In this document: positions 32,602-42,249 of the stretch, one piece after another
Layout of the letters: every line of letters begins with the position of its first letter
Position numbering within the stretch: position 1 is the stretch's first letter
Assembly: GCF_020731355.1 (NCBI RefSeq)
Contig: NZ_JAJFZK010000011.1
Span: 397 to 64,396, forward strand
Direction of reading: 5' to 3'
DNA length: 64,000 nt
Origin: Bacillus sp. REN16
Lineage (GTDB): Bacteria > Bacillota > Bacilli > Bacillales > Bacillaceae_L
Notes under the pieces: generated by a model
Told to the model about the DNA's origin: nothing
The model's database searches: none
The model's input: only the letters and a program-made list of their open reading frames with translations
Position numbers and translations under genes: made by a program

Positions 32602-33109
32602 TGAGCCCCCACCCCTCCTCATCTACTTGAACAAGCCTTTTCATTTGTTGAATAGCTCTGTGGTAGTCAACGCGTATCTTTCTTTCACTACATCCCATAA
32701 TTTCAGCCGTTTCCTTAATGGACAGCTCTTTTAATCCCCGTAAAATGAGGACGGACCGAAAAGTAGGCTTTAATTTAATGAGTGCTTCTTGCAGCTCTTC
32801 CCAGTCCTTTTTTTGAATGACTTTATTTTCAGGTGTAGCCTCTTCTGATGCTTTTTCGTAAATCCAATCCGGTAGGAATTGCATAAAGCTTTGTTTTCGT
32901 TTTAGGTCAATGGCCGTATGCTTTGCTATTGAAAAAATCCATGTCTTCATTCGTTCTGGATTTTGCAGGCTAGCTATGTTTTTCATAATTTTAATAAAGG
33001 TTTCCTGTGTAATGTCTTCCGCTTCTTGACGGTTATTTGTATAAAACAGCGCAAAATGATAAACATCCCGGTGATACAAGTCGTAGATTTTTTCAATATC
33101 GAATGACAT
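32585..33109 (-). CDS. ECF sigma factor
   Basis: The 174-aa product has sigma region 2 (DLYHRDVYHFALFYTNNRQEAEDITQETFIK; core-binding and -10 recognition) and region 4 (LKPTFRSVLILRGLKELSIKETAEIMGCSERKIR; -35 recognition HTH). There is no region 3, as expected for the extracytoplasmic-function class. ATG 33109 is preceded by GGAG; a TTG 27 nt upstream lacks an RBS. It overlaps the downstream anti-sigma-like gene. An ECF-type promoter just upstream suggests autoregulation. Confidence 0.88.
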   Translation of the reverse strand: MSFDIEKIYDLYHRDVYHFALFYTNNRQEAEDITQETFIKIMKNIASLQNPERMKTWIFSIAKHTAIDLKRKQSFMQFLPDWIYEKASEEATPENKVIQKKDWEELQEALIKLKPTFRSVLILRGLKELSIKETAEIMGCSERKIRVDYHRAIQQMKRLVQVDEEGWGLNEQSK

Positions 33110-33140
33110 ATTCTCCAATGCCTCGCCCCCAATCAAGAAT

Positions 33141-33168
33141 AAGTCGTTTCAATCGCTTATTTGTTTCA
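33141..33168 (-). promoter_or_regulatory. Candidate autoregulatory ECF promoter
   Basis: Minus strand: -35 TGAAAC (33163-33168), exactly 16 nt, then -10-like CGACTT (33141-33146). This is the general ECF pattern (TGAAAC-N16-CGTC). A second TGAAAC lies 17 bp downstream. The position is 30-60 nt before the sigma gene start. Confidence 0.6.
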
Positions 33169-33242
33169 ATCTTTTTAAAATTTATTTCCTTACCTACAAT
33201 TCGTCTCAATTCCTGCTTTTCCTGCAAGAAGGAAAAATCCAT

Positions 33243-33287
33243 AAAAAAAGAGAGCATGAAATTCTTCAAGTGATTTCATACTCTCAA
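33243..33287 (-). terminator. Terminator of the pflBA operon
   Basis: Minus strand: GAGTATGAAATCACTTG... pairs with ...ATTTCATGCTCTC, followed by TTTTTTTAT, just after the pflA stop. Confidence 0.85.
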
Positions 33288-33292
33288 CTATT

Positions 33293-34018
33293 CTATCCAA
33301 TTAGAATTCTTTCTGCGTTTTTGACTCGTTCTTCGGTTGGGGGTTCGACGTCTTTTAGTTTATATTCGAGACCGAGGCTTTCCCATTTGTAAATTCCGAG
33401 CTTGTGATACGGAAGTATTTCGATTTTTTCTACGTTTTTTAGAGTTTTTATAAACTCGGATAGTTTCGTAAGATCCTCATCATTATCACTAATCGTTGGA
33501 ACGAGCACATGCCGAATCCAAACCGGGACCTTTTTATCTGATAAATACTGGGCAAAATCCAGAATATGTTCGTTGCTCAATCCCGTTAATTCCTTATGAT
33601 TTACTGGATCGATTTCCTTAATATCAAGTAAAATCAAATCGGTTAGTGTGAGCAGTTCCTCTAAACGATCCATAAAATGAGGAGAACGAGTAAAGCATCC
33701 GCCAGAGCTATCGATTGTAGTGTGAATCCCTAGCTTCTTGCATTCTTTAAAAAGCTCAATTAAAAATTCAAGCTGGAGCAAAGGTTCCCCACCACTTACC
33801 GTCACACCGCCGCCTGATGCTTGGAAAAAGGGAAGATATGTTTTGATATCATCGATAATCTCTGAAACACTCATTTCCTTCCCCTTATTTAATTTCCAAG
33901 TATCCGGGTTATGGCAGAACTGGCAACGGAGCAGACACCCCTGTGTGAAAATAACATAACGTAGTCCTGGTCCATCTACCGTTCCACAAGTTTCTATGGA
34001 ATGAATGCGTCCGTTCAT
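33293..34018 (-). CDS. pflA: Pyruvate formate-lyase activating enzyme
   Basis: PflA is a radical-SAM enzyme that installs the glycyl radical on PflB under anoxic conditions. The 241-aa product has the CxxxCxxC cluster motif ([16 protein letters not shown]) and SAM-binding [13 protein letters not shown], with length normal for the family. It lies 22 nt after pflB and is in the same operon. Its presence points to facultative mixed-acid fermentation. Confidence 0.95.
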   Translation of the reverse strand: MNGRIHSIETCGTVDGPGLRYVIFTQGCLLRCQFCHNPDTWKLNKGKEMSVSEIIDDIKTYLPFFQASGGGVTVSGGEPLLQLEFLIELFKECKKLGIHTTIDSSGGCFTRSPHFMDRLEELLTLTDLILLDIKEIDPVNHKELTGLSNEHILDFAQYLSDKKVPVWIRHVLVPTISDNDEDLTKLSEFIKTLKNVEKIEILPYHKLGIYKWESLGLEYKLKDVEPPTEERVKNAERILIG

Positions 34019-34040
34019 GCTTCTCGTCCTCCTCTTTCTT

Positions 34041-36269
34041 TTACATGCTTTCGTGGAAAGTTCGATTTATTACATCAATTTGTTGTTCTCTTGTTAGTTT
34101 GATAAAATTCACGGCATATCCTGAGACACGAATGGTTAACTGTGGATAAAGCTCAGGATGCTCCATTGCATCTAACAATGTCTCTCTGTCAAAGACGTTC
34201 ACGTTTAAATGGTGTCCTTTTTTCATTGCATATCCGTCAAGTAAGCCCGCTAGATTACTAATCCTCGCATCTTCCTCTCTACCTAATGCTTTTGGAACAA
34301 TAGAGAAAGTATTTGAAATTCCATCTAAGGCATACTCATATGGCAGCTTCGCAACAGAGCTCAGTGATGCAAGTGTACCCTTTGTATCACGGCCATGAAG
34401 TGGGTTGGCACCTGGTGCGAATGGTTCCCCAGCTTTTCGGCCATCCGGTGTGTTCCCTGTTTTTTTACCATACACGACATTTGATGTGATCGTTAAAATC
34501 GATTGAGTGTGAACAGAGTTGCGATATGTTCTATGCTTTTTAATTTTATTAATAAAACGTTTCACTAGCTCAACCGCGATGTCATCAACACGGTCATCAT
34601 TGTTTCCGTATTTCGGGAAATCCCCTTCAATCTCGTAGTCTACGACAATTCCATTTTCATCACGAATTGTTTTGACCTTTGCATGTTTAATAGCACTAAG
34701 TGAATCTGCAACAACTGACAGACCCGCTATTCCGCATGCCATGGTTCGTAAAATTTCACGATCATGGAGTGCCATTTCTATACGTTCATAGCTGTATTTA
34801 TCATGCATATAGTGAATGATGTTTAATGTGTTAACATACAAGCCTGCAAGCCATTCGAGCATCATATCATATTTTTGAAGGACTTCTTCATAGTCCAAAT
34901 ACTCTGTGGTAATCGGTGCATATGTTGGTCCAACTTGAATTTTTAGCTTTTCATCAATACCGCCATTGACTGCATAGAGTAAAGCTTTCGCAAGGTTCGC
35001 TCTTGCTCCGAAAAATTGCATCTGCTTTCCGATTGCCATAGCCGATACACAGCATGCGATACCGTAATCGTCACCATATGTTTCACGCATGATATCATCA
35101 TTTTCATATTGAATAGAGCTTGTTTTAATAGACATTTTTGCACAATATTTTTTAAAGTTTTCAGGTAGTTTTACAGACCAAAGGACAGTTAAGTTTGGCT
35201 CAGGTGCTGGGCCAAGATTGTCTAGTGTATGCAAGAAACGGAAAGAGTTTTTCGTCACTAATGGGCGTCCATCAAGTGCTACTCCTGCTAGTGATTCCGT
35301 CACCCAGGTTGGATCACCGCTGAAAAGTTCATTGTAATCTGGTGTTCTGGAAAACTTCACGAGTCGCAGCTTCATCACAAAATGGTCAACAATTTCCTGT
35401 GCTTCCTGCTCGGTTAAAATTCCATTTGCTGTATCTCTTTCAATATAGATATCTAGGAATGTAGACACCCGCCCTAAACTCATCGCAGCCCCATTTTGTT
35501 CCTTGATTGCAGCCAGATAAGCAAAATATAACCATTGAAAGGCCTCTCTTGCATTTGTTGCCGGCTCTGAAATGTCATACCCATAGGATACAGCGAGCTC
35601 CTTCAATTCCTGAAGGGCACGAATTTGTTCAGAAATCTCTTCCCGATCACGAATGATGTCATCCGACATGGCTCCATTTCCGGTTTCATACAGGTCTTTC
35701 TTTTTATCTTCGATTAGGCGGTTTACACCATAAAGTGCTACTCTGCGGTAATCGCCAATGATTCGTCCACGGCCATATGCATCAGGCAGTCCAGTGATAA
35801 TTCCCGCTTTTCTTGCAAGTTTCATTTCTGGTGTATAAGCATCGAACACGCCTTGGTTATGCGTTTTTCGATACTCCGTAAACGTCTTTACAATCTCCTC
35901 ATCAATTTCAAATCCATAAGATCTTGCAGAATCGACCGCCATTCTGATTCCGCCAAACGGCTGAAGCGAGCGTTTAAATGGTTTATCCGTTTGGAAGCCA
36001 ACGACTTTTTCCTTTTCCTGATTTAGGTAACCAGCACCATGTGAAGTGATCGTAGATACAATTTTGGTATCCATATCAAGCACTCCACCATTTTCACGTT
36101 CCTGTTTTGTTAATTCCATAACCTGTTCCCAAAGAGCATTTGTTGCTTCAGTTGGCCCTTCTAAAAATCGATCATCTCCAAGATATGGTTTGAAATTCTC
36201 TGTAATAAAATCCCGTACATCAATTTCCTTTTGCCATTTTCCATTTTTAAAACCAGTCCATGCTTTCAT
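34041..36269 (-). CDS. pflB: Formate acetyltransferase (pyruvate formate-lyase)
   Basis: PflB converts pyruvate and CoA to acetyl-CoA and formate. The 742-aa protein has the active-site Cys pair in [18 protein letters not shown] and the C-terminal glycyl-radical loop [16 protein letters not shown] use ATG 36269 ([12 protein letters not shown]), 9 nt after GGAGG; the TTG 6 nt earlier is too close. A Rex-like palindrome about 115 bp upstream suggests NADH-dependent control. The strand and spacing place it first in pflBA. Confidence 0.95.
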   Translation of the reverse strand: MKAWTGFKNGKWQKEIDVRDFITENFKPYLGDDRFLEGPTEATNALWEQVMELTKQERENGGVLDMDTKIVSTITSHGAGYLNQEKEKVVGFQTDKPFKRSLQPFGGIRMAVDSARSYGFEIDEEIVKTFTEYRKTHNQGVFDAYTPEMKLARKAGIITGLPDAYGRGRIIGDYRRVALYGVNRLIEDKKKDLYETGNGAMSDDIIRDREEISEQIRALQELKELAVSYGYDISEPATNAREAFQWLYFAYLAAIKEQNGAAMSLGRVSTFLDIYIERDTANGILTEQEAQEIVDHFVMKLRLVKFSRTPDYNELFSGDPTWVTESLAGVALDGRPLVTKNSFRFLHTLDNLGPAPEPNLTVLWSVKLPENFKKYCAKMSIKTSSIQYENDDIMRETYGDDYGIACCVSAMAIGKQMQFFGARANLAKALLYAVNGGIDEKLKIQVGPTYAPITTEYLDYEEVLQKYDMMLEWLAGLYVNTLNIIHYMHDKYSYERIEMALHDREILRTMACGIAGLSVVADSLSAIKHAKVKTIRDENGIVVDYEIEGDFPKYGNNDDRVDDIAVELVKRFINKIKKHRTYRNSVHTQSILTITSNVVYGKKTGNTPDGRKAGEPFAPGANPLHGRDTKGTLASLSSVAKLPYEYALDGISNTFSIVPKALGREEDARISNLAGLLDGYAMKKGHHLNVNVFDRETLLDAMEHPELYPQLTIRVSGYAVNFIKLTREQQIDVINRTFHESM

Positions 36270-36384
36270 TATCAATGACCTCCATTACAAGGTATTTTAT
36301 CTGCTTTGAATTAAGTTTTTTGTTTGCTCACTACTGAACAAACTTCCTTACAACATTATCATACAATGAGCAGGGTTCTTTGTC

Positions 36385-36402
36385 ATGTGAAATATTTCAC
36401 AA
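36385..36402. promoter_or_regulatory. Rex-type operator upstream of pflB
   Basis: ATGTGAAATATTTCACAA matches Rex consensus TTGTGAA-N4-TTCACAA at 13 of 14 positions. It also satisfies the Crp/Fnr pattern TGTGA-N6-TCACA. Either regulator would suit an anaerobic fermentation operon. Confidence 0.7.
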
Positions 36403-36527
36403 ATTAGTGAAATTACCAATTCCGCCACAATTTCATCGAAAATTGGTCAAAAATGATCTGGTGTTAGGAGACAGGTTGCGACGGAGGGAATTTAGCTTGT
36501 TTGGCTGCCTTCAACCTTCTATTTACA

Positions 36528-36660
36528 GGAATGTGATGACACCCTAAAGCTGCTGGAACACCTCCACTCTCCTAATATCTGGAATGTAATGGCACTTCAA
36601 CTCTGCCGGAGTACCACCATCCTCCTAGTACCTGGAAAATAGCGACTTACCAATACCTGT
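36528..36660. repeat. Degenerate 53-bp tandem repeat
   Basis: Units start with GGAATGTGATGAC (36528), GGAATGTAATGGC (36581) and GGAAAATAGCGAC (36634), 53 bp apart, each followed by CTGCNGGA and a CCTCC block. This fills much of the 460-bp gap between pflB and the dehydrogenase; the remainder shows GGGACAGG-like debris but no gene. Confidence 0.65.
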
Positions 36661-36735
36661 CCCCATCTGCCACTAGTAATGCATGCCGGTCTGTATTAAG
36701 ATAAAAATAAATATACTTGGGATTGGGGGAACACC

Positions 36736-37692
36736 ATGTCAAAGCTAGTCATTACACAAGATATTGAGAAGTTACATTTGGAGCAAATCAAAGCAATCGT
36801 TCCTAATTGGGAGATTGTTGCTGGACGTGATTCGTCTGTTTGGCTGGAGCATTTACATGATGCTGAAGTGATTGTCGGCTGGAAAAAGGAGATCGCGGAG
36901 CAAAGCATATTTACTGAGTCAAAGCTTCACTGGCTGCAGAGCTGGAGCGCAGGTGTTAATAGCATGCCTCTTGCAGAAATGGAGAAGAAAAATATTCTTC
37001 TTACAAGTGCAAACGGGGTTCATGCGTATCCCATTTCGGAAACGATCTTTGCACTGATGCTTGGATTGACGAGAAAAATTCATACATATGTAAGAAATCA
37101 GCAGGAGAAAAAGTGGGATCATTCCGATATGAAGCTAGAGATTCACGAAAAGACGATTGGTATTATAGGCGTGGGGCATATCGGAAAGGAGACGGCCAAA
37201 ATTGCAAAAGCTTTTGGAATGACGGTTCTTGGAGTTCGCCACTCTGACCGTTCAGAAGAGTTCGTCGATGAAATGTACACGACCGATCAGTTGTCTGAAG
37301 TCCTACCAAAATGTGATTATGTTGTAGTAACATTGCCGCTAACCAATGAAACCCATCATTTATTTGGAGCAAGTGAATTTAAGCAAATGAAGTCTTCTGC
37401 ATTTTTCATTAATATTGGACGTGGCGAGATTGTTGTCGAAGATGATTTGATTGAGGCATTGCGTTCAGGCGAGATTGCCGGGGCTGGGTTGGATGTTTTC
37501 ACGAAAGAGCCGTTAGATGAGAACAGCCCGTTATGGGAGTTTGAAAATGTTATTGTTACACCTCACACATCTGGTTCAACAGAACATTACACAAAGCGTG
37601 TGATCGAGGATATTTTTATTCCAAATTTTAAAAGCTATGCTCAAGGTGGAGTGCTGCCGAAGAATTTAGTGGATTATAAGAAGGGGTATTAG
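36736..37692 (+). CDS. D-2-hydroxyacid dehydrogenase
   Basis: The 318-aa product has the two-domain family architecture. The Rossmann glycine motif is GIIGVGHIGKETAKIAKAFG (about residues 137-156), the substrate Arg lies in FINIGRGEIVVEDDLIEAL, the Glu in LDVFTKEPLDENSPLW, and the catalytic His in NVIVTPHTSGSTEHY. It oxidises or reduces a 2-hydroxyacid with NAD(P); the substrate cannot be told. ATG 36736 follows TTGGGGGAACACC. It is monogenic, with a bidirectional terminator downstream. Confidence 0.88.
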   Translation: MSKLVITQDIEKLHLEQIKAIVPNWEIVAGRDSSVWLEHLHDAEVIVGWKKEIAEQSIFTESKLHWLQSWSAGVNSMPLAEMEKKNILLTSANGVHAYPISETIFALMLGLTRKIHTYVRNQQEKKWDHSDMKLEIHEKTIGIIGVGHIGKETAKIAKAFGMTVLGVRHSDRSEEFVDEMYTTDQLSEVLPKCDYVVVTLPLTNETHHLFGASEFKQMKSSAFFINIGRGEIVVEDDLIEALRSGEIAGAGLDVFTKEPLDENSPLWEFENVIVTPHTSGSTEHYTKRVIEDIFIPNFKSYAQGGVLPKNLVDYKKGY

Positions 37693-37710
37693 GCACGGAG
37701 CCTGCAAAAA

Positions 37711-37738
37711 TGAGGTGGGACGTTTATGCCCACCTCAA
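37711..37738. terminator. Bidirectional terminator
   Basis: TGAGGTGGG/CCCACCTCA stem between the dehydrogenase and the convergent HTH gene; the latter's stop lies in the stem. Confidence 0.75.
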
Positions 37739-37965
37739 TCCTCATCCTTCACATCGATATCCTCTGGAATTGGTTCGCTCAGCCATTCCTCGTAGAGCTT
37801 TTTGTATTTTTCAAGCTGTTCAAGTGTGGTAGTAAATTGGTCTTTATTTAGAAGGTACTGCTCCCCGTCAAAAAGTGCACGTACCTTTTTTTCTTGAATA
37901 AGCTTTTTCACTAAATCTTCAGGAATTGACAAATATTCTGCTGTTTCTTCTACTGTTAAATACAA
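37735..37965 (-). CDS. Excisionase-type HTH protein (76 aa)
   Basis: The small protein has a MerR/Xis-like winged HTH at the N-terminus (LTVEETAEYLSIPEDLVKKLIQEKKVRAL), followed by a helical, acidic tail. Such proteins are DNA-binding and often annotated as excisionase-family. There is no integrase nearby. The TTG start at 37965 is preceded by AAAGGATGAAGCAGG. It is 16 nt downstream of a zinc-ribbon miniprotein gene, so the two are probably one operon. Confidence 0.75.
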   Translation of the reverse strand: MYLTVEETAEYLSIPEDLVKKLIQEKKVRALFDGEQYLLNKDQFTTTLEQLEKYKKLYEEWLSEPIPEDIDVKDED

Positions 37966-37981
37966 CCTGCTTCATCCTTTT

Positions 37982-38131
37982 TTACGTTCTGATTTTGTAT
38001 GCGCGTCGTTCTGCGTATTCCGAGCAAGGAATGCACACCCTTATTATATACCCTTTATCATCGACATACTTTCGCAACGGCTTGATTTTTCTATTACAAA
38101 TCGCACATTTTGCACCCAAAAAAGAGAACAT
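37982..38131 (-). CDS. Zinc-ribbon miniprotein (49 aa)
   Basis: ATG 38131 follows AAGGAGGGTGTTG, an excellent RBS. The product carries two Cys pairs, AKCAICNRKI (C-x2-C) and VCIPCSEYAE (C-x2-C), 24 residues apart, and a very basic C-terminus (RRAYKIRT). A single zinc-binding treble-clef or ribbon is likely, as in Bacillus YlxR-like or anti-repressor miniproteins. It lies immediately before the HTH gene. Function is unknown. Confidence 0.75.
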   Translation of the reverse strand: MFSFLGAKCAICNRKIKPLRKYVDDKGYIIRVCIPCSEYAERRAYKIRT

Positions 38132-38151
38132 CAACACCCTCCTTTTGATGA

Positions 38152-38182
38152 AAAAAATGAGAGAAAAGCTCTCTCATTTTTA
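38152..38182 (-). terminator. Terminator of the M2 peptidase gene
   Basis: Minus strand: AATGAGAG...CTCTCATT followed by TTTTTC, starting at the stop codon. Confidence 0.85.
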
Positions 38183-39757
38183 CTTTACGGCAACAAACTG
38201 ATCAATAAAATGCTGCGGATTTAGTTTTTCACCAGTGGCTCTTTCAATTTTTTCATTCCAATTATATAACGCGCCTGGCTTAAAGAAATCATTCAACAAG
38301 AATTCTCCCACTTTTTCCGTAAAAAGATCTGTTGAGATATTCTTCTCGATATAACGCTGAAGCTGTGAAGTTGTAAGCTCTCCCAGTAAATAGTTTTGGT
38401 AATATACTGGCACCAACGTAAAGTGGATCTTCGCTGCCCAATGCGGATAATCCTGATTTTCAGGTGGTGTCAAAAATTGAACCTCACTCACAATCTTCCA
38501 CCATAAACGGTTCAAATCTTGATCTGGATTCTCATAAAGTTCGCGTTCAAAGAACACAAATGTCATAATCCAACGGCCTGCAATCAGCATTTGACGACGT
38601 AAAGATTTTTCAATAACCGGCCTTAACTCATCAACCTGATCTTGGTCCAATCCTAAAAACTGTTCGAGCCATTCTGGATTTTTCCCGAAGCGTCCATATA
38701 ACATTGCAATTGCCTCAGTTGTTAATGTATGTGCTGGACTGCGTAATAAGAATGGCAGACTGCGATCGATATACTTGAAATACACCGCATGCCCGTATTC
38801 GTGCATCATTGTGTTGGACCAATAATCGGACGGTACATTATTACTTAATACGCGCACATCCCCCTCACGGTCAATATCGGTACAGAATGCATGCTGGTTT
38901 TTCTTCTCCCTTGGATAGAGGTCACTTTTTTGAAGCATATCGGTAATATCCATACCCATTTTCGCGAAAGTCTGAGTTGATAATTCCTCAAGATTTTTTC
39001 CATCATAAAATGGATCTAAGTCCAATTCCTTTGAAGGTGGTGCTTCTTGGAAAAATGGATCTGCATAATGCCATGGACGAAGGTCTTGGACATCAATACC
39101 AAAACGTTCTGCAAGTTCTTCATCCATCTCCTGCTTCACTTGACGAAATGGCTCATCAGACAGTTCCTTTAGCTTTGTAAAAATCGAAAAGATTTCTTCG
39201 CGGTCAAGCTCCTGTGATTCGAAGCTCAATTGATGGAAATTATCAAAGCCTAGTGTGCGAGCAGCCTCATTGCGCTTTTTCACTAGTGTTAATAACTTTT
39301 CCTCAACTTCTTTCGCGATTTGTTTACTTGCATGCCATGCTTGCTCCCTTAGTTCAAGGTCATTGCTTTTAATTAAAATTTGACGCACATCGTTTTCCGA
39401 TACTTGCTCTCCATTCAATGTCGCGCGGTATGTATTAAACACCCCAACTAATTCAGTCGATAGCTGAACCATTTCCTTCAGTTTGTTTTCCGGAAGTTGG
39501 TTTTCAAGCATGTTTGAATATAAAAGTTCCAACTGGCGTTTTTGTATGGGATCCACTGTTTGTTCCAGATATTTTTTTACCTGCTCGAAGCGCTCCGCAT
39601 CTGAAAAATAAACACCATTTGCTGTGTCCGCATCCGCCGACTTCGCATTCCATTCGTCATCCCCAGTGGTTGCTGCCATCCATGAAGCTTCTGCACTTTT
39701 AATATGTAATTCGCGAATTGCTTTATTTTGTTCCTCTAAAAATTGTTCAATTGACAT
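38180..39757 (-). CDS. M2-family zinc metallopeptidase (ACE-like)
   Basis: The 525-aa soluble, largely helical protein has the gluzincin motif TMMHEYGHAVYFKYID and a downstream Glu in LTTEAIAMLYG, about 25 residues later. Helix-rich segments such as AWHASKQIAKEVEEKLLTLV and HFTLVPVYYQNYLLGEL agree with M2 dipeptidyl carboxypeptidases and bacterial M2/M3-like oligopeptidases. No signal peptide is visible, so it is cytoplasmic and may recycle peptides. ATG 39757 has GGAGG about 7 nt upstream. Confidence 0.82.
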   Translation of the reverse strand: MSIEQFLEEQNKAIRELHIKSAEASWMAATTGDDEWNAKSADADTANGVYFSDAERFEQVKKYLEQTVDPIQKRQLELLYSNMLENQLPENKLKEMVQLSTELVGVFNTYRATLNGEQVSENDVRQILIKSNDLELREQAWHASKQIAKEVEEKLLTLVKKRNEAARTLGFDNFHQLSFESQELDREEIFSIFTKLKELSDEPFRQVKQEMDEELAERFGIDVQDLRPWHYADPFFQEAPPSKELDLDPFYDGKNLEELSTQTFAKMGMDITDMLQKSDLYPREKKNQHAFCTDIDREGDVRVLSNNVPSDYWSNTMMHEYGHAVYFKYIDRSLPFLLRSPAHTLTTEAIAMLYGRFGKNPEWLEQFLGLDQDQVDELRPVIEKSLRRQMLIAGRWIMTFVFFERELYENPDQDLNRLWWKIVSEVQFLTPPENQDYPHWAAKIHFTLVPVYYQNYLLGELTTSQLQRYIEKNISTDLFTEKVGEFLLNDFFKPGALYNWNEKIERATGEKLNPQHFIDQFVAVK

Positions 39758-39805
39758 TTTAACCCCTCCTCCACTCTATAATTCTAGAAAAATCGACAAT
39801 ATCCT

Positions 39806-40192
39806 TTAACCTCTTATTCTTTCAAACCCTAAATATCGTGTTCCTTGAAAGGTTAGTTTCCCTTGATCTCCTTCGGCAAGCTGACCATAATCATTACCAG
39901 ATAGTGCAAACTCAGACCGATCCCCACTCTCAAACTCAAATGTAACATAATAACTTGTAGATGATGATACATGATGATGGTGATGTGGCTCAGTATGATG
40001 GTGTGTATGTTTACTAACATGTGTACGCTTTGTTTTAACAATTGCAGGAACACTCAGCCTTGGTGAATCCTCATTCTTCTTCCATTGGCTGATTCCCTTT
40101 CCCATATTAATAACAATGAGTCCAATTACAACAATAAACCCAATCATCACAACAATTGGAACGATATTGAACATCGCATCTCCCGGGTACAT
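39806..40192 (-). CDS. DUF2500 membrane protein with His-rich stretch
   Basis: The 128-aa product has one N-terminal helix (about residues 8-30, IVPIVVMIGFIVVIGLIVIN). A linker with repeated His follows (HTHHHTEPHHHHH, residues about 62-74), then a beta-rich DUF2500 domain (YYVTFEFESGDRSEFALSGNDYGQL). The His cluster could bind metal ions, but the family has no known role. ATG 40192 follows AAGGGGGAAGTTT. It appears monogenic. Confidence 0.78.
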   Translation of the reverse strand: MYPGDAMFNIVPIVVMIGFIVVIGLIVINMGKGISQWKKNEDSPRLSVPAIVKTKRTHVSKHTHHHTEPHHHHHVSSSTSYYVTFEFESGDRSEFALSGNDYGQLAEGDQGKLTFQGTRYLGFERIRG

Positions 40193-40276
40193 AAACTTCC
40201 CCCTTTTTATAAGGATTCTTTACTAAGTTATACGCTTAAAAAACAAGGAAGTTTCAACGTTCAAAAAATTCTACAT

Positions 40277-40325
40277 AAAAAAACAGACCTTTGGTGAAGG
40301 TAAATTACCTATACCAAAAGGTCTG
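40277..40325 (-). terminator. Terminator of the YebC-type gene
   Basis: Minus strand: AGACCTTTTGGT...ACCAAAGGTCT followed by GTTTTTTT. Confidence 0.85.
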
Positions 40326-40334
40326 CGATTAAGA

Positions 40335-41054
40335 TTATTCACCTAAATCGACGTTGTGGTAAACCTGACGAACATCTTCCAAGTCTTCTAATACATCGAT
40401 CATTTTTTCGAATTTTTCTTGAGCATCTTCTGGAAGGGTTACATCGTTTTGTGCAAGCATCGTTAATTCAGCTACTGTAAACTCAGTAATTCCAGCGTTT
40501 TTAAACGCTTCCTGGACTGCGTGGAATTGTTCTGGCTCCGCGTACACAATGACAGAATCCTCTTCTTCAAGAATGTCACGTACATCTACATCTGCTTCCA
40601 TTAACAGTTCTAGCACTTCATCAGCCGATTTCCCTTCAACACCGAAAACAGCAGTTGCATCAAACATGTAAGCTACTGAACCACTGACACCCATGTTACC
40701 GCCATTTTTACCAAAAGCAGCACGTACATCTGATGCTGTACGGTTCACGTTATTTGTTAAAGCATCAACAATGACCATCGATCCGTTTGGTCCAAAGCCT
40801 TCATAACGTAGCTCATCGTAAGTTTCCTCTGAACCACCTTTTGCTTTTTCTATTGCGCGATCAATGATTGCTTTTGGTACACTGTATGTTTTCGCACGCT
40901 CAAGAACGACTTTTAAATGTTGGTTTGACTCAGGATCAGGCTCGCCTTGTTTTGCTGCTACATAGATTTCACGTCCAAATTTTGCGTAGATTCTACTTGT
41001 ATTCGCATCCTTGGAAGCTTTCTTTTCCTTAATATTGTTCCATTTACGTCCCAT
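40335..41054 (-). CDS. yeeI: YebC-family protein YeeI (YebC2 type)
   Basis: The 239-aa product has the three-domain YebC layout: N-terminal [20 protein letters not shown], central [20 protein letters not shown], and [18 protein letters not shown]. It matches my recollection of B. subtilis YeeI nearly end to end. The family was long listed as transcription regulators. Recent work on YebC2 (YeeI) in B. subtilis links it to relief of ribosome stalling at proline stretches. I start at ATG 41054 (MGRKW); the ATG at 41063 is possible, and both have weak RBSs. Confidence 0.9.
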   Translation of the reverse strand: MGRKWNNIKEKKASKDANTSRIYAKFGREIYVAAKQGEPDPESNQHLKVVLERAKTYSVPKAIIDRAIEKAKGGSEETYDELRYEGFGPNGSMVIVDALTNNVNRTASDVRAAFGKNGGNMGVSGSVAYMFDATAVFGVEGKSADEVLELLMEADVDVRDILEEEDSVIVYAEPEQFHAVQEAFKNAGITEFTVAELTMLAQNDVTLPEDAQEKFEKMIDVLEDLEDVRQVYHNVDLGE

Positions 41055-41301
41055 CTTGAACACTCGCTTTCAGCTATTAAATCTAATACTATTATAATGT
41101 AAGTTTTGACCACTTCAAAATGTCACCGTTCCATAACCTACATTTGAACAAATAATATTATACTCCAACAAATAACGCTTTTCGAGAAAAAAATTAGAAG
41201 AAAATGTAACCAATGCGTTTTTTTAAAGCTCTTTAATACCCAAGCTCAAATTATTTTTACCTTCTTCCGAAATATAGTGTTAAATCCTATAAAATCAACA
41301 T

Positions 41302-41318
41302 TGCTACGCAAAGTAGCA
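41302..41318. other. Inverted repeat in the 345-bp gap before the XRE gene
   Basis: TGCTAC-GCAAA-GTAGCA lies about 80 bp before the XRE regulator start and may be its operator. Otherwise the AT-rich gap 41055-41399 shows no ORF with an RBS. Confidence 0.4.
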
Positions 41319-41399
41319 TACATGTAAACACATATATCTTGTCTTTAATATGCGCATAAGGATAAGCTTAATCTATCAATCTAACTAGGAGGAACGATT

Positions 41400-41969
41400 A
41401 TGACTTTAGGGGAAAAAATGAAGCAAATGAGAAAAAATGCTTCCCTGTCACAAGAACAATTGGCTGAAAAATTATGCGTATCCAGACAGGCGATTTCAAA
41501 ATGGGAAGGTGGCAGAGGTACCCCCGATGTTGAAAACTTGCAAAGCATAGCAAAGCTTTTTGGTGTTAGTGTCGACTCCTTATTAGGGGATGGGACTTTA
41601 ACAACAGATATTATGAAAGAGAAAATTGATATTTCTAAATATGAAAAAACAGGGAAATCCAGATCAAAATATGATGCGGTGGTCAAAGAAAAATACCCGA
41701 ATGCAACGGTAATCCACCCTCTTGTCAGAAGAAAAAAATTAAATCGCTGGGAATCAATCATCGATTTCATTGTGCAACCCGGTGTACTGGCGGTGGCTGA
41801 TTCATTTGATGATATGTCATCTTATTATCTTGTAGAGTTACAGCATAAACGAATGCTTGTCAACGTAACAAAGGAATTTATTGAAAGTCAGGACCTGAAT
41901 GGTGAATTTAACGGTAAAAAACGTGTGATTGGAAATAATCTGTTCGTCAAGGCACCTTATACCCTCTAA
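41400..41969 (+). CDS. XRE-family regulator with unknown C-terminal domain
   Basis: The 189-aa product has a canonical N-terminal XRE HTH (SLSQEQLAEKLCVSRQAISKWE followed by PDVENLQSIAKLFGVSVDSLL). The C-terminal ~110 residues (VVKEKYPNATVIHPLVRRKK, VQPGVLAVADSFDDMSSYYLVEL) are soluble and unassigned; they may sense a ligand. ATG 41400 lies 8 nt after AGGAGG. It is monogenic and followed by a repeat region. Confidence 0.85.
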   Translation: MTLGEKMKQMRKNASLSQEQLAEKLCVSRQAISKWEGGRGTPDVENLQSIAKLFGVSVDSLLGDGTLTTDIMKEKIDISKYEKTGKSRSKYDAVVKEKYPNATVIHPLVRRKKLNRWESIIDFIVQPGVLAVADSFDDMSSYYLVELQHKRMLVNVTKEFIESQDLNGEFNGKKRVIGNNLFVKAPYTL

Positions 41970-41987
41970 TTAGCCAGCGACGTATTA

Positions 41988-42175
41988 TAAGCGGAAATTT
42001 TTCGCTTATATCCAGAATAGAGTACGTTTCGGGATAAATAAACGGAGGTTTTCCGACTATGCAAAGCAAAAATGCCCCATTTACGAGCTTTTCGAATAAA
42101 TAGACGGAATTTTTCCGTCTATTTAAGCTTTTTTTAATAACATTTACCAATTAAGCGGAATTTTTCCGACTATTT
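41988..42175. repeat. Repeats of CGGAATTTTTCCG hairpins
   Basis: Short hairpins recur at about 41991, 42042, 42103 and 42155 (spacing 51, 62, 51): AAGCGGAAATTTTTCGCTTAT, ACGGAGGTTTTCCG, AGACGGAATTTTTCCGTCT and GCGGAATTTTTCCG. Between them are diverged AT-rich spacers. It lies between the XRE gene and the convergent VOC gene, and the third hairpin could terminate either transcript. Confidence 0.65.
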
Positions 42176-42249
42176 ATCCGTTGGAAACTTACCCTGATAA
42201 TCCTCCAAGGAAAACGAATCCCTTGAGGTAGATAAAAGGACATTCTTAC

